Shown here one piece after another: positions 1-8,126 of a stretch of 32,591 bases of DNA. The notes beneath the pieces are model-generated. The model did not search any database, was not told the origin of the DNA, and worked only from the letters and a program-made list of their open reading frames with translations. A program made the translations under genes and the position numbers. How positions within the stretch are numbered: the first letter of the stretch is position 1; each line of letters starts with the position of its first letter. Origin of the DNA: Acidimicrobiia bacterium. GTDB lineage: Bacteria; Actinomycetota; Acidimicrobiia; Acidimicrobiales; Bin134. Location: assembly GCA_022821445.1 (NCBI GenBank), contig JAJEDQ010000060.1, positions 1-32,591 on the forward strand. Direction: 5' to 3'.

Positions 1-846
1 GGGGTGATCGGCACCGGTGGGATCCGCTACGAGCCCTACTTCATCGAGCAGATCGTCGACCGTCAGGGAAACGTGCTCTACCGCCATGAGCTGTCGGGCG
101 AGCGGGTGGTGTCGCCGCGCTCGGCCTGTTGGGCCACCGACGTTCTGGAGAACAACATGGTCAACGGCACCGGACGGCGGGCCCAGCTGCCCTTGCAATC
201 CTCGGCGGGCAAAACCGGCACCACCGAGGAGTCGGCCGATGCCTGGTTCGTCGGGTTCACACCCCATCTGGCCACCGCGGTGTGGCTGGGGAACCCCAAC
301 GAGCGCATCCCCATGCGCAAGGTGACCGGCAGCTCCTATCCGGCAGTGGCGTGGGGCCGGTTCATGACCAGCTACCACGAGGGCCGAGAGGTGGTGGACT
401 TCGCCGGCTGTCCTGGCGAGCCCCGGCTGGGTGACCTGATCGAGTTGGATGACGTGTTCACCGTGGGCGCCCCCTGCGCGGCCCCGCCGACGCCCGAGGA
501 TCCAGAGGCGCCGGTGCCGGTGATCGTGGCGGTGGACGCCGACGACGACGGCGCTCATGACACCTGTGTGGACCTCTTGACCACCAGGGGCATAGAGCCG
601 TGCGGTCTCAGCGAGTTCGCGGTGGAGGGGGGAGAGCCCATTCCGCTGTACTGCGGGACCCCATTGCCGATCGAGGCGGAGTGCCCCGAAGGCCAGTTCC
701 CCTTGGACTCCGACAACGACGGCATTGCCGACACTTGCGTGGGCCCCGGGCCCGCCCCGGGTTCTCCGACCGATCCCAGCCTCGACCCTGAAGGAGATTT
801 GCCGACCGATGCCGGTCAGTTGGCTGAATCCGATGCTGGACTTTGA
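1..846 (+). CDS. Class A penicillin-binding protein (PBP1-type), C-terminal part, 5' end outside window
   Basis: Peptidoglycan synthase of the cell envelope; only the end of the transpeptidase domain is present and the frame is open from base 1. The KTGTT box (nt 211-225) is the third active-site motif of penicillin-binding transpeptidases and is followed by the usual DAWFVGF strand and a PAVAW segment. After the catalytic domain comes a tail of about 130 residues rich in Pro, Asp and Cys. It holds two acidic loops, DADDDGAHDTC (nt 535-567) and DSDNDGIADTC (nt 706-738), that look like thrombospondin type-3 calcium loops, and several cysteines. Such a tail is not part of the core PBP1 fold. 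The next gene begins 15 nt downstream. The catalytic assignment is firm; the role of the tail is unknown. Confidence 0.9.
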   Translation, partial: GVIGTGGIRYEPYFIEQIVDRQGNVLYRHELSGERVVSPRSACWATDVLENNMVNGTGRRAQLPLQSSAGKTGTTEESADAWFVGFTPHLATAVWLGNPNERIPMRKVTGSSYPAVAWGRFMTSYHEGREVVDFAGCPGEPRLGDLIELDDVFTVGAPCAAPPTPEDPEAPVPVIVAVDADDDGAHDTCVDLLTTRGIEPCGLSEFAVEGGEPIPLYCGTPLPIEAECPEGQFPLDSDNDGIADTCVGPGPAPGSPTDPSLDPEGDLPTDAGQLAESDAGL

Positions 847-849
847 CTC

Positions 850-855
850 TAAGAT
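850..855 (+). promoter_or_regulatory. Putative -10 box (TAAGAT) for a leaderless transcript
   Basis: TAAGAT lies 6 nt before the GTG start at 862, so transcription would begin at or beside the start codon. No Shine-Dalgarno sequence and no clear -35 box are seen. The same geometry recurs at four other genes in this window, which raises its credibility. Confidence 0.4.
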
Positions 856-861
856 CGAGCC

Positions 862-1584
862 GTGATCGAAGATCAATTCCAGCGCCTGCTGTCGGTGCAG
901 GATCACGACACCCTGATCGATCAGCTTCGTCATCGCTTCGACACGCTGCCCGGGAGGGCCTCGCTGGCCGCGGCCCAACAGGCTTGCCGCCAGATTCACA
1001 ACCAGCGGGCCGCGAAGCAGGTCCAGCGCCTGGAGCTTCAGCGGGATCTCAAGCGCAACGAGGATGAGCTGGCCGCGTTGGAAGACCGGACAAAGAGGGA
1101 ATACGACCGCTTGTACTCCGGTGAGGTCTCCGGCACCCGGGAGCTCCTGACCCTCCAGGAGGAAGTGGACGGATTGCGAACCCGCTGCTCCGACATGGAG
1201 AGCGGTGCCCTGGAGCTGATGGAGGCGATTGAGGAGATCGACGCCGAGGTTGAATCCCTGGAGTCGAGCCTCGAAACCGCCGAGGCCGCGGTGGCCGACG
1301 CCCAGCATCAACTGGAGGAGGCCGAGGCGGTCGTCCAGGCCGAGATCCACCAGGAGACCGCCGCCCGCTCTGCCGAAGCGGGAGAAATCCCAGAGACCGC
1401 ACTTGCCAGCTACGAGGGTTTGCGGGCTCGTATGGGCGGTATCGCCGTGGCCCGGCTCCGCAACGGCACCTGCGAAGGGTGCCACCTGGCGCTGTCGGCC
1501 ATGGAGCTCGACCGCATTCGCCACGCACCGGCTGATGAGGTGTGCCACTGCGAGGAGTGTGGTCGCATCCTGGTGCGGACCTGA
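862..1584 (+). CDS. Coiled-coil protein with C-terminal C4 zinc ribbon (zf-RING_7 / CT398-like)
   Basis: 240 residues from a GTG start. Roughly residues 1-170 are a long, charged, heptad-like region typical of an antiparallel coiled coil. The C-terminus carries two cysteine pairs, CEGC and CEEC, separated by about 28 residues, forming a zinc ribbon, with HLALS between them. This matches the widespread C4-type zinc ribbon family found in most actinobacteria and in Chlamydia CT398. Its biochemical role is not settled; a nucleic-acid-associated or scaffolding function has been proposed for relatives. It is followed 15 nt later by a small membrane protein gene. Start choice: the GTG follows a TAAGAT box by 6 nt and begins the conserved-looking IEDQFQRLLSVQ helix. 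Confidence 0.85.
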   Translation: MIEDQFQRLLSVQDHDTLIDQLRHRFDTLPGRASLAAAQQACRQIHNQRAAKQVQRLELQRDLKRNEDELAALEDRTKREYDRLYSGEVSGTRELLTLQEEVDGLRTRCSDMESGALELMEAIEEIDAEVESLESSLETAEAAVADAQHQLEEAEAVVQAEIHQETAARSAEAGEIPETALASYEGLRARMGGIAVARLRNGTCEGCHLALSAMELDRIRHAPADEVCHCEECGRILVRT

Positions 1585-1599
1585 CCGCACGGACAACCG

Positions 1600-2112
1600 G
1601 TGCTCTTCTGGTTTCTGGCTCTCAGCTTCGTGCTGGTGGCCTTGGTGTTCGACAGTCCGGCATTGGACTACCGCATGGTGATGTTGGGCTCGGTGCTGCC
1701 AATGGTCGAGCTGTTGGCCGGGGGACCGTGGGCGCTGCACACCCTGCTCGCTCCGTTGGTCGTGCTAGTGGCGGTAATGCTGGCCACCCGGGGCCGCCGG
1801 CTGTCCCGGCGCCGTTGGCTGGGGCTGCCCATCGGGCTGTTCCTCTACTTGGTGCTGGACGGCGCCTGGTTGCGCACTGTTTTGTTCTGGTGGCCGGTTT
1901 TCGGGGTGGCGGTAGACAGCGCCGACCTCCCCGAATTCAAGCCCGCGGCCACGCTGGTTGTGTTGGAGCTCATCGGGCTGGCGGTTGGGGCCTGGTCGGT
2001 GCGCCGTTTCGGCCTCATCGATAGGGAGCGCTTGCGCCTGTTCTGCACCCAGGGTCGGCTGGACAGGTCTCAGATGGGTGCCCACCGGTCTCGGCGGCCC
2101 CGGAGGCGCTGA
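1600..2112 (+). CDS. Hypothetical integral membrane protein
   Basis: 170 residues from a GTG start 15 nt after the zinc-ribbon gene, so probably the same operon. I see about four hydrophobic segments: residues 1-18, 26-62 (perhaps two helices with a short turn), 73-98, and 116-135. The cytoplasmic tail after residue 135 is strongly basic, ending in an Arg-rich stretch. No family was recognised. The gene ends 29 nt before the 3' end of RNase P RNA, which is encoded on the other strand, so transcripts from here would run antisense into rnpB unless terminated. Confidence rests on the clean membrane profile and the operon position. Confidence 0.65.
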   Translation: MLFWFLALSFVLVALVFDSPALDYRMVMLGSVLPMVELLAGGPWALHTLLAPLVVLVAVMLATRGRRLSRRRWLGLPIGLFLYLVLDGAWLRTVLFWWPVFGVAVDSADLPEFKPAATLVVLELIGLAVGAWSVRRFGLIDRERLRLFCTQGRLDRSQMGAHRSRRPRRR

Positions 2113-2140
2113 ACGCCGCCATCTCCGACGAGATTGGACG

Positions 2141-2507
<367 letters not shown>

Positions 2508-2531
2508 CCCCTTCAGTTTGCCAGCCCCACT

Positions 2532-2557
2532 CTTCTCTAGGCGAGAAGGTTTTGTCT
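2532..2557 (+). terminator. Possible hairpin with short T tract near the rnpB 5' end
   Basis: CTTCTC (2532-2537) pairs perfectly with GAGAAG (2543-2548) around a 5-nt loop and is followed by GTTTTGTCT. As a plus-strand terminator it would stop antisense transcription coming through rnpB. The stem is only 6 bp and the T tract is interrupted, so this is weak. It could equally be part of the rnpB upstream region on the minus strand. Confidence 0.25.
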
Positions 2558-2587
2558 GACAGGCCGGTGATGCGCTCGCCAAGCGTT

Positions 2588-4027
2588 CTACAGGCCTATG
2601 TCGGAGAGCTCGGGGTACCAGCGGGCGGCCCGCCCCACCGCCTCGTGCCAGCGCTCTCGGTCCACCGTTCCCTGCGGTTCCACCACCGCCCTCGGCGACC
2701 AGGAATCGGCCACCTCCTGCCAGCTAGACCACTGGCCTAAGGCCCGCCCGGCCAACACCGCGGCACCCAGAGCGGTCCCCTCCGGTACTGGGCACAGCTC
2801 TACGGTACGGCCCAGAGTGTCGGCCAGAATCTGGATGAACACCGGGTTCTGAGACATTCCGCCGTCCACCCGGATCTGCTCGATGTGATAGCCGCTGTCT
2901 GCCTCAGCCGCTTCCAACAGATCGGCGGCTCGCTGGGCCACGCCCTCGAATACCGCTCGCACAATGTGGGCTGCGGTGGTGCCCCCGGTGATGCCGAAGA
3001 GCGCGGCCCGGGCTCCGAAGTCCCAGTGGGGGGTGCCCAGTCCGTACAGGGCCGGCACGTACACCACCCCGCCGGTGTCGGCCACGCTGCCGGCCAATTC
3101 GGTGGACTCGGCCGCGTCGCCCAACAGTCCCACGTCGTCGATCAGCCAGCTCATGTTCGACCCGGCGGCGATCATCATGGCCTCCACACCCCAGACGATG
3201 GCCCCATTTTCCTGCCAGGCCACGATGGGAAACGTTCCCCGGTCGCTGCGCTTGTCGGCGATCGGCCGGTCGGGGCCGGTACAGACGTCCAAAAAAGCCC
3301 CAGTGCCGAAGGTGAGCTTGGCCAGCCCTTCGAGTACACAGCGCTGTCCGATCAGCGATGACTGCTGGTCACCGATGATCCCCGCAATGGGCGGTGCCCC
3401 CGGCAAGGCCGTAGCACTTCCCACCACCCCGGTGGAGTCCACAATCTCCGGCAGGCATCCGGCCGGCACCCCAATCCGCTCGGCAATCTCGCTCGACCAG
3501 CGGCTCCCGTCGTCGCTCAGCATCCCGCTCATGGCCGCATTGGAGGGATCCACCACATGGCTGGCACCCTGCGACAAACACCAAACCGCCCACGTATCCA
3601 CGGTGCCGAAGCACAGATCCCGAGAGCGGTCGGGGTCGTGCTGGTCGAGCAGCCAGACCGCCTTGGTGGCCGACTCGTTGGGAACCAGCCGAAGCCCCTC
3701 GGCCTGACAGGCCAGGCATTCTCCCACGGTCCGCAGGTCTTGCCAGCCCAGCGCCGGGCCCACCGGCTCGCCAGTTCGGCGGTCCCACACCACCGCCGAA
3801 CCCCGCTGGTTGGTCACGGCCACCGCGTCCACGCCGCCGACTTCCTCCACCACTTCGGTAGCGGTTTGGAGGATGACCGCCGCCATCTCGTCGGCGTCGA
3901 ACTCCACCAGTCCCGGCTCGGGCATATCAGGGGGAGTGCGCTGTTGGCGAAAGCAGCTCACCTGCTGCCCGTCGGTCACCGCCGAGCGGATGCTGCTGGT
4001 GCCCACATCGATGACGCAGATTTTCAT
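2588..4027 (-). CDS. FGGY-family carbohydrate kinase, glycerol-kinase-like
   Basis: 479 residues, the normal length for FGGY kinases, which phosphorylate sugars or polyols with ATP. The N-terminal phosphate-binding loop reads DVGTSSIRSAV (7-17). The substrate-domain landmarks NQR (73-75), GWQDLRT (94-100), GTVDTW (141-146) and GDQQSS (219-224) resemble glycerol kinase, as does FGTGAF further on and the C-terminal VDGGMSQNP. Compared with E. coli GlpK (from memory), Arg83, Trp103, Asp245 and Gln246 are kept, but Glu84 is Gly76 and Tyr135 falls at Asn117. It follows glpD by 24 nt, with AGGAG about 7 nt before the ATG, as last gene of the minus operon. Glycerol is the first guess for substrate because of the adjacent glpD; a related polyol is equally possible. 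Confidence 0.85.
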   Translation of the reverse strand: MKICVIDVGTSSIRSAVTDGQQVSCFRQQRTPPDMPEPGLVEFDADEMAAVILQTATEVVEEVGGVDAVAVTNQRGSAVVWDRRTGEPVGPALGWQDLRTVGECLACQAEGLRLVPNESATKAVWLLDQHDPDRSRDLCFGTVDTWAVWCLSQGASHVVDPSNAAMSGMLSDDGSRWSSEIAERIGVPAGCLPEIVDSTGVVGSATALPGAPPIAGIIGDQQSSLIGQRCVLEGLAKLTFGTGAFLDVCTGPDRPIADKRSDRGTFPIVAWQENGAIVWGVEAMMIAAGSNMSWLIDDVGLLGDAAESTELAGSVADTGGVVYVPALYGLGTPHWDFGARAALFGITGGTTAAHIVRAVFEGVAQRAADLLEAAEADSGYHIEQIRVDGGMSQNPVFIQILADTLGRTVELCPVPEGTALGAAVLAGRALGQWSSWQEVADSWSPRAVVEPQGTVDRERWHEAVGRAARWYPELSDIGL

Positions 4028-4051
4028 GGGGCTTCTCCTGTGTTGTGGGAA

Positions 4052-5722
4052 TCAGGTGTTCTGAGGCTGCTTGGATAGCCCAGCAGAGGAAATGCCGGCC
4101 AAGTCGGCTGACGCCAGTTCACGGTAGGCGGCAGCCTCCGCCTGCTGTTCTGCCAACGACCATCCCAGTTCACGGCCCAGCAGCGCCGCGACTTCTTCGG
4201 CAGCAGCCATGCTGGCGGCTACATGCCGGTATCGGGCCTGGGTGCGCCGGCTGAGCACATCGTCCACCGTACGGGCCATTTCCGCCCGGGCGGCCCAAAT
4301 GACCTCGGCACGCAGATAGGGGAGTCCCTCGGTCAGCGGAAGACCCAAGTCGGGCTCGTCTGCCGCCAAGTCAGCCAGCTCGTCGGCTTCAGTGCCATAG
4401 CGCTCGGCCAAGTGCCGGGCGGTGGCAGCGGGCAAGCCCCTCGATTCCAGGCTGTCTTGAACCTCTTGTGGGCTAGCCGCTCCCCGAAGACGCAGGCGCT
4501 TTGTCTTCGACCGCCGCCTTCGATGATTGATCTCGCGATGATCGATCCTGGGCAGGAGCTTCACCACCACGTCTACGGCGTCGGCGGCCATCTGTCGATA
4601 GGTGGTGAGCTTGCCACCGGTAACGGTGACCACTCCGTCGGTTTCGGCAACGTGGTGCCGGCGAGACAAGTCTGCGGTACGGGCCGAGGCCGTGTCGGCC
4701 ACCAGGGGTCGAAGCCCGGCCCAAGCACCGATCACGTCAGCCTCCGACACTTCCAGCGACGTTGCCGACCGCAGCGCTCCCAGCAACTCAGCCGCGTCGT
4801 CGGCATTGCAGCGGGGATTGTCCAGCGAGCCCGAATAGTCGGTATCGGTGGTCCCGACATAGCAGGCTTCTCCGAGCGGAATGACGAAGATGTTCCGTCC
4901 TCGCACTGGCGAAGGCAAGATCGAGCCGCACTCGATGCCCAAGAGCGACCGGGGAAAGGTGAGATGAACCCCCTTGGCGGGTCGTATTCCAATGTCTCCC
5001 AGATCAGCGGCCCAAACACCGGTGGCGTTGATCACCGCTCGGCATGAGATCTCCAACTCCTCGCCCTCCGCAGATTGCGCCAGCAAGGCGCTCACCTGCC
5101 CGTGGCCGTCGCGGACAACCCTTTTTGCCGACACTCGGTTGGCTGCAACCGCGCCGTGGTCCACCGCTGCGGTACGGATGACCGACAGCACCAGTCGGGC
5201 GTCATCGGTTTGGCAGTCGTAGTACTGGTAACCCCCCACCACTTGGTCGTGATCCAGGGCTGGGAAACCAGCCAGCACCTGCTCCTTGCTCAGCCGGCGA
5301 TGGAGCTTCCCGATGAGTGCCCCTCCGCACAGGTCATAGGCCCAAAGAGCTCCGCCGATTGCCCTGGTGAGCCCGCGGCGCAGCTTGCCGCCATGACCAA
5401 ATAGTGGGATGACGAACGGCAGATCCTTCACCAGATGGGGGGCATTGCCTCGTAATCGCTGCCGCTCGATCAAAGCTCCCGCCACCAGTCGAACTTCTCC
5501 CTGTCGGAGATAGCGAAGCCCGCCGTGTACCAGCTTGGACGATCGGGAGGAGGTGCCCTCGGCGAAGTCGCGCCGCTCTACAAGCGCCACTCGCAGTCCC
5601 CGGGAGGCCGCATCCAGTGCCGCGCCGGCGCCCGTAATGCCGCCTCCGATCACGCAAACATCGAAGTGGTCCTCGGACATCCGGGCCAAGGCCTTAGGTC
5701 GGCTGAAGATTCCGGTGCTCAT
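4052..5722 (-). CDS. glpD: FAD-dependent glycerol-3-phosphate dehydrogenase (first copy)
   Basis: Oxidises sn-glycerol-3-phosphate to dihydroxyacetone phosphate, passing electrons to the membrane quinone pool. 556 residues from the ATG at 5722. The Rossmann FAD motif CVIGGGITGAGAALDAASRG is at 23-42, followed by the family block GTSSRSSKLVHGGLRYL (56-72); VGTTDTDYSG, AWAGLRPLVAD and GGKLTTYRQMA are the later GlpD signatures, and a C-terminal helical domain follows. The frame stays open upstream to 5854, but that would overlap galactokinase by over 100 nt; the ATG at 5722 lies 20 nt after the galK stop, and a later ATG at 5680 begins right before the FAD motif. It sits between galactokinase and the FGGY kinase, so its substrate probably comes from that kinase. 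Confidence 0.9.
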   Translation of the reverse strand: MSTGIFSRPKALARMSEDHFDVCVIGGGITGAGAALDAASRGLRVALVERRDFAEGTSSRSSKLVHGGLRYLRQGEVRLVAGALIERQRLRGNAPHLVKDLPFVIPLFGHGGKLRRGLTRAIGGALWAYDLCGGALIGKLHRRLSKEQVLAGFPALDHDQVVGGYQYYDCQTDDARLVLSVIRTAAVDHGAVAANRVSAKRVVRDGHGQVSALLAQSAEGEELEISCRAVINATGVWAADLGDIGIRPAKGVHLTFPRSLLGIECGSILPSPVRGRNIFVIPLGEACYVGTTDTDYSGSLDNPRCNADDAAELLGALRSATSLEVSEADVIGAWAGLRPLVADTASARTADLSRRHHVAETDGVVTVTGGKLTTYRQMAADAVDVVVKLLPRIDHREINHRRRRSKTKRLRLRGAASPQEVQDSLESRGLPAATARHLAERYGTEADELADLAADEPDLGLPLTEGLPYLRAEVIWAARAEMARTVDDVLSRRTQARYRHVAASMAAAEEVAALLGRELGWSLAEQQAEAAAYRELASADLAGISSAGLSKQPQNT

Positions 5723-5741
5723 GGGCGTGCTAGGCGGAAGT

Positions 5742-6950
5742 TCACAAGGAGCCTCCCGGGGAAGGCTTGCATAGCCAAATGATGGCGTCTTTCCCAATGG
5801 CTTGGCGGTATCGGTCAATGACGCTGGTTCGGAATTCACTGGCGCGCTCGGCACTAACTAGCGCCACTGCGCATCCCGCGAAACCACCGCCGGTCATGCG
5901 CGCTCCGAGGCATCCTGGGCTGGTCTGGGCGATCTCGACAATTTGGTCCAGGGCAGGTCCCGATACCTCATAATCATTGCGCAAGCTGTCGTGGCTGGAA
6001 TTCATGAGGGCGCCCATTGCTTGGGCGTCATTGTTGACCATGGCCTGGGCAGCTTCGAGGGTGCGTCGGTTCTCGGCGATGACGTGGCGGGCTCGGCGTT
6101 TTTCGGCACTGAGGCGAGGGGGGAGCCGCTCCAGATCCGAGAGTTGGGCGTCACGCAGCGATGGGATGCCCAAGGCGGCTGCCGCCCGTTGGCAGGCCTC
6201 GCGCCGGTCGGCGTAGGCGGAGTCGGCCAGTTGTCGCCGCGTGCTGGTGTCCATGACCGCGACAACCGCGTTGGTTGGAATGGGAACTGGTTTGGAGCGC
6301 AACGATCGACAGTCGATCAGCGATGCATGCCCCGACACCGCGGTGGCGGAGATCAACTGGTCCATGATTCCGCTGGGTACCCCGACTACTTCGTTCTCCA
6401 CCCGCTGGCCGAGCCGAGCAATCGCCTCGGGAGACCACTCGACGCCGGCCAAGCCCAGTATGACCAGGGTGGTTGCTACTTCAAGAGCAGCCGACGACGA
6501 CAGGTTGGCGCCGGCGGGGATGTCAGTGGCGATTGAGGCTCGCCACGGCCCGGGGTCCACGCCCTGTTCCCGGAGCAGACGGCAGACGCCCCTCAGGTGT
6601 ACCGACCAGTCTCCGGCTTCGATTGAGTCGGCGGGGTCGAAAACAACGCTCCCGAATCCCTCCGAATGGATTTCCACCTCGGAACCGCCGGGTGCCCGGC
6701 TGGCGGCTACGGAGGTGTCGAATGGCAGGGCCATGGGCAGCACGAACCCGTCGTTGTAGTCGGTGTGCTCGCCGATCAGGTTGACCCGCCCCGGTGCCCG
6801 GCTCACCAGAGTGGGGGAGCCCCACCGGCGCTGATGGTGCGTCGCAGCCCGCTCCTTGGCTTGGGCCGCGCTGCTGGCAGCTTTGTCGGTGCCCCGGCCG
6901 GGTTGGAGATCGCCTGAAGGTCTCATTTCTGCCCCGGCGAGCTCGGTCAT
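5742..6950 (-). CDS. galK: Galactokinase
   Basis: Phosphorylates alpha-D-galactose at C1 (Leloir pathway). 402 residues; the GHMP kinase motifs are in order: galactokinase signature GRVNLIGEHTDY (54-65), the ATP loop PAGANLSSSAALE (145-157), GVPSGIMDQ (190-198) with the catalytic Asp197, and MTGGGFAGCAVAL near residue 356. The N-terminal 45 residues before the signature are longer than in E. coli GalK. The start codon overlaps the stop of the LacI-type regulator gene (ATGA, 6947-6950), so translation is probably coupled. galT, galE and galM are not in the window, so the rest of the Leloir pathway must be elsewhere. Its presence implies that free galactose, not galactose-phosphate, is produced in the cell. 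Confidence 0.95.
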   Translation of the reverse strand: MTELAGAEMRPSGDLQPGRGTDKAASSAAQAKERAATHHQRRWGSPTLVSRAPGRVNLIGEHTDYNDGFVLPMALPFDTSVAASRAPGGSEVEIHSEGFGSVVFDPADSIEAGDWSVHLRGVCRLLREQGVDPGPWRASIATDIPAGANLSSSAALEVATTLVILGLAGVEWSPEAIARLGQRVENEVVGVPSGIMDQLISATAVSGHASLIDCRSLRSKPVPIPTNAVVAVMDTSTRRQLADSAYADRREACQRAAAALGIPSLRDAQLSDLERLPPRLSAEKRRARHVIAENRRTLEAAQAMVNNDAQAMGALMNSSHDSLRNDYEVSGPALDQIVEIAQTSPGCLGARMTGGGFAGCAVALVSAERASEFRTSVIDRYRQAIGKDAIIWLCKPSPGGSL

Positions 6951-7945
6951 GTCGACTCGCGAACGACCAACTCCACGGGAAGCTTCACCGGATCACGCGG
7001 GATGCCAGGGGTGTCGATGAGCTCGTGGAGCGCCTGGGTCACCTCCTCGCTGAGAAGGGGGCGATCAAGGCGAACGGTGGTCAAGGCCGGAGTCACCAGC
7101 GAGCTCATGTCGATGTCGTCGCAGCCCACCACGGCAATGTCATCGGGAACCCGTCGGCCTCGGGCCTTGGCCGCCCTCATTGCGCCGATGGCGACGAGGT
7201 CGTTGTAGGCGAAGACTCCATCGATGTCGGGACGCCGGTCGATCAACTGGCCCATCCCGGTCTCCCCACCCTCGACGGTGGGTAGCATTCGCACCACCTC
7301 CGGGGGAGATGCGCCGGCCGCCGAATCCCGTAGGCCCCGGAGAAAGCCCCGTTCTCGGTTCCGCCTTCGGGGAGGAGACAGCGATGAGGCGATCATCCCC
7401 AGACGGCTCCGGCCCGTGTCCAACAAGTGGCGGGTGGCCATGGCGGCGCCCGCTTCAAGGTCGAATGAAACGCAGGCCAGATTGGGGGCGTCAGCCTGAT
7501 CGTCCACGATCACCACGGGGAGCCCCCGCCGGGCATAGCTGGTGAGCTGGTCGATGGTGTCAAGCGCAGGGAACACGATCACTCCGTCTACCGCGTGAGA
7601 CCACAGCGACTTGAGCACGTCGGCCTGGCGGGCCGGATCGCTGTCGGTGCTGGCGAAGAACATTGTTCGACCCGCCTCGCGGGCCTTGCGCTGGATCCGC
7701 TCGGCCAGCGCGGGAAAGAACGGATCGGTCATCCCGCCGCCCACTAGGCCCACTGTGCCGCTTCGTCGGGTTATCAGGCCCCGGGCCAGCATGTTGGGCT
7801 GGTAGCCGAGCTGCTCTACCGCATCCAGCACCTTCTGGCGGGTGGCCTCCGAGAAGCCCCCCTCGTCGTTCACCACCCGGGAAACCGTGCGTGGCGACAC
7901 TCCCACTTGGGTGGCTACATCTCGAAGGGTTACTTCTTTCGGCAT
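6947..7945 (-). CDS. LacI/GalR-family transcriptional regulator
   Basis: 332 residues. The N-terminal helix-turn-helix is residues 5-30 (TLRDVATQVGVSPRTVSRVV), with the hinge helix region around LARGLITRR (53-61). The periplasmic-binding-protein-like effector domain follows, including VGLVGGGMTDPFFPALAERI, FAYNDLVAIGAM and the DDIDMSSLVTPALTTV block. Members bind palindromes with a central CpG and are released (or recruited) by a sugar. The gene is the first of the minus operon and diverges from the alpha-galactosidase operon; the three contiguous palindromes 44-79 nt upstream of its start are the obvious operators, so it probably represses both operons and itself. The start ATG gives the canonical short N-terminus before the HTH. 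Confidence 0.93.
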   Translation of the reverse strand: MPKEVTLRDVATQVGVSPRTVSRVVNDEGGFSEATRQKVLDAVEQLGYQPNMLARGLITRRSGTVGLVGGGMTDPFFPALAERIQRKAREAGRTMFFASTDSDPARQADVLKSLWSHAVDGVIVFPALDTIDQLTSYARRGLPVVIVDDQADAPNLACVSFDLEAGAAMATRHLLDTGRSRLGMIASSLSPPRRRNRERGFLRGLRDSAAGASPPEVVRMLPTVEGGETGMGQLIDRRPDIDGVFAYNDLVAIGAMRAAKARGRRVPDDIAVVGCDDIDMSSLVTPALTTVRLDRPLLSEEVTQALHELIDTPGIPRDPVKLPVELVVREST

Positions 7946-7988
7946 CGCGAGGGAACACTCTAGGCGAAATTCGGGTCAAATGGTGCAA

Positions 7989-8024
7989 GTCAACGTTGAC
8001 GCCAACGTTGGCGTCAACGTTGAC
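7989..8024. promoter_or_regulatory. Triple palindromic operator between lacI-type gene and alpha-galactosidase operon
   Basis: Three perfect 12-bp palindromes abut without spacers: GTCAACGTTGAC (7989-8000), GCCAACGTTGGC (8001-8012), GTCAACGTTGAC (8013-8024). The full 36 bp is itself a perfect palindrome. Each unit has the AACGTT core with a central CpG, typical of LacI/GalR operators, and the centres are 12 bp apart. The array lies in the only gap between the divergent operons. The last unit overlaps the -35 box of the plus promoter. Binding by the adjacent regulator is inferred. Confidence 0.85.
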
Positions 8025-8048
8025 GTAGCTGCCTCGCTGCGCTATGGT
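8020..8048 (+). promoter_or_regulatory. Sigma-70-like promoter of the alpha-galactosidase/ABC operon
   Basis: TTGACG (8020-8025), a 17-bp spacer, and TATGGT (8043-8048). Transcription would start near 8055, giving a leader of about 70 nt before the GTG at 8127. The -35 box consists mostly of the right half of the third operator palindrome, so a bound regulator would block RNA polymerase directly. Confidence 0.65.
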
Positions 8049-8126
8049 GCGGGCCGTCGCAGCCCGACTGCGCGAGGGATGGGCCTCTCTGAAATCAGGG
8101 GGCACAGACCAAGAGGGGGTTCGTCA

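Noticed and set aside
7989-8024. CRISPR or REP-type repeat
   Set aside because: No spacers, only three 12-bp units, and position between divergent genes beside a promoter; an operator explains it better.
7842-8126. N-terminal extension of the alpha-galactosidase frame through the operator
   Set aside because: It would encode the palindrome array as a VNVDANVGVNVDV repeat and overlap the lacI-type gene; the ribosome site and GTG at 8127 give a normal family length.
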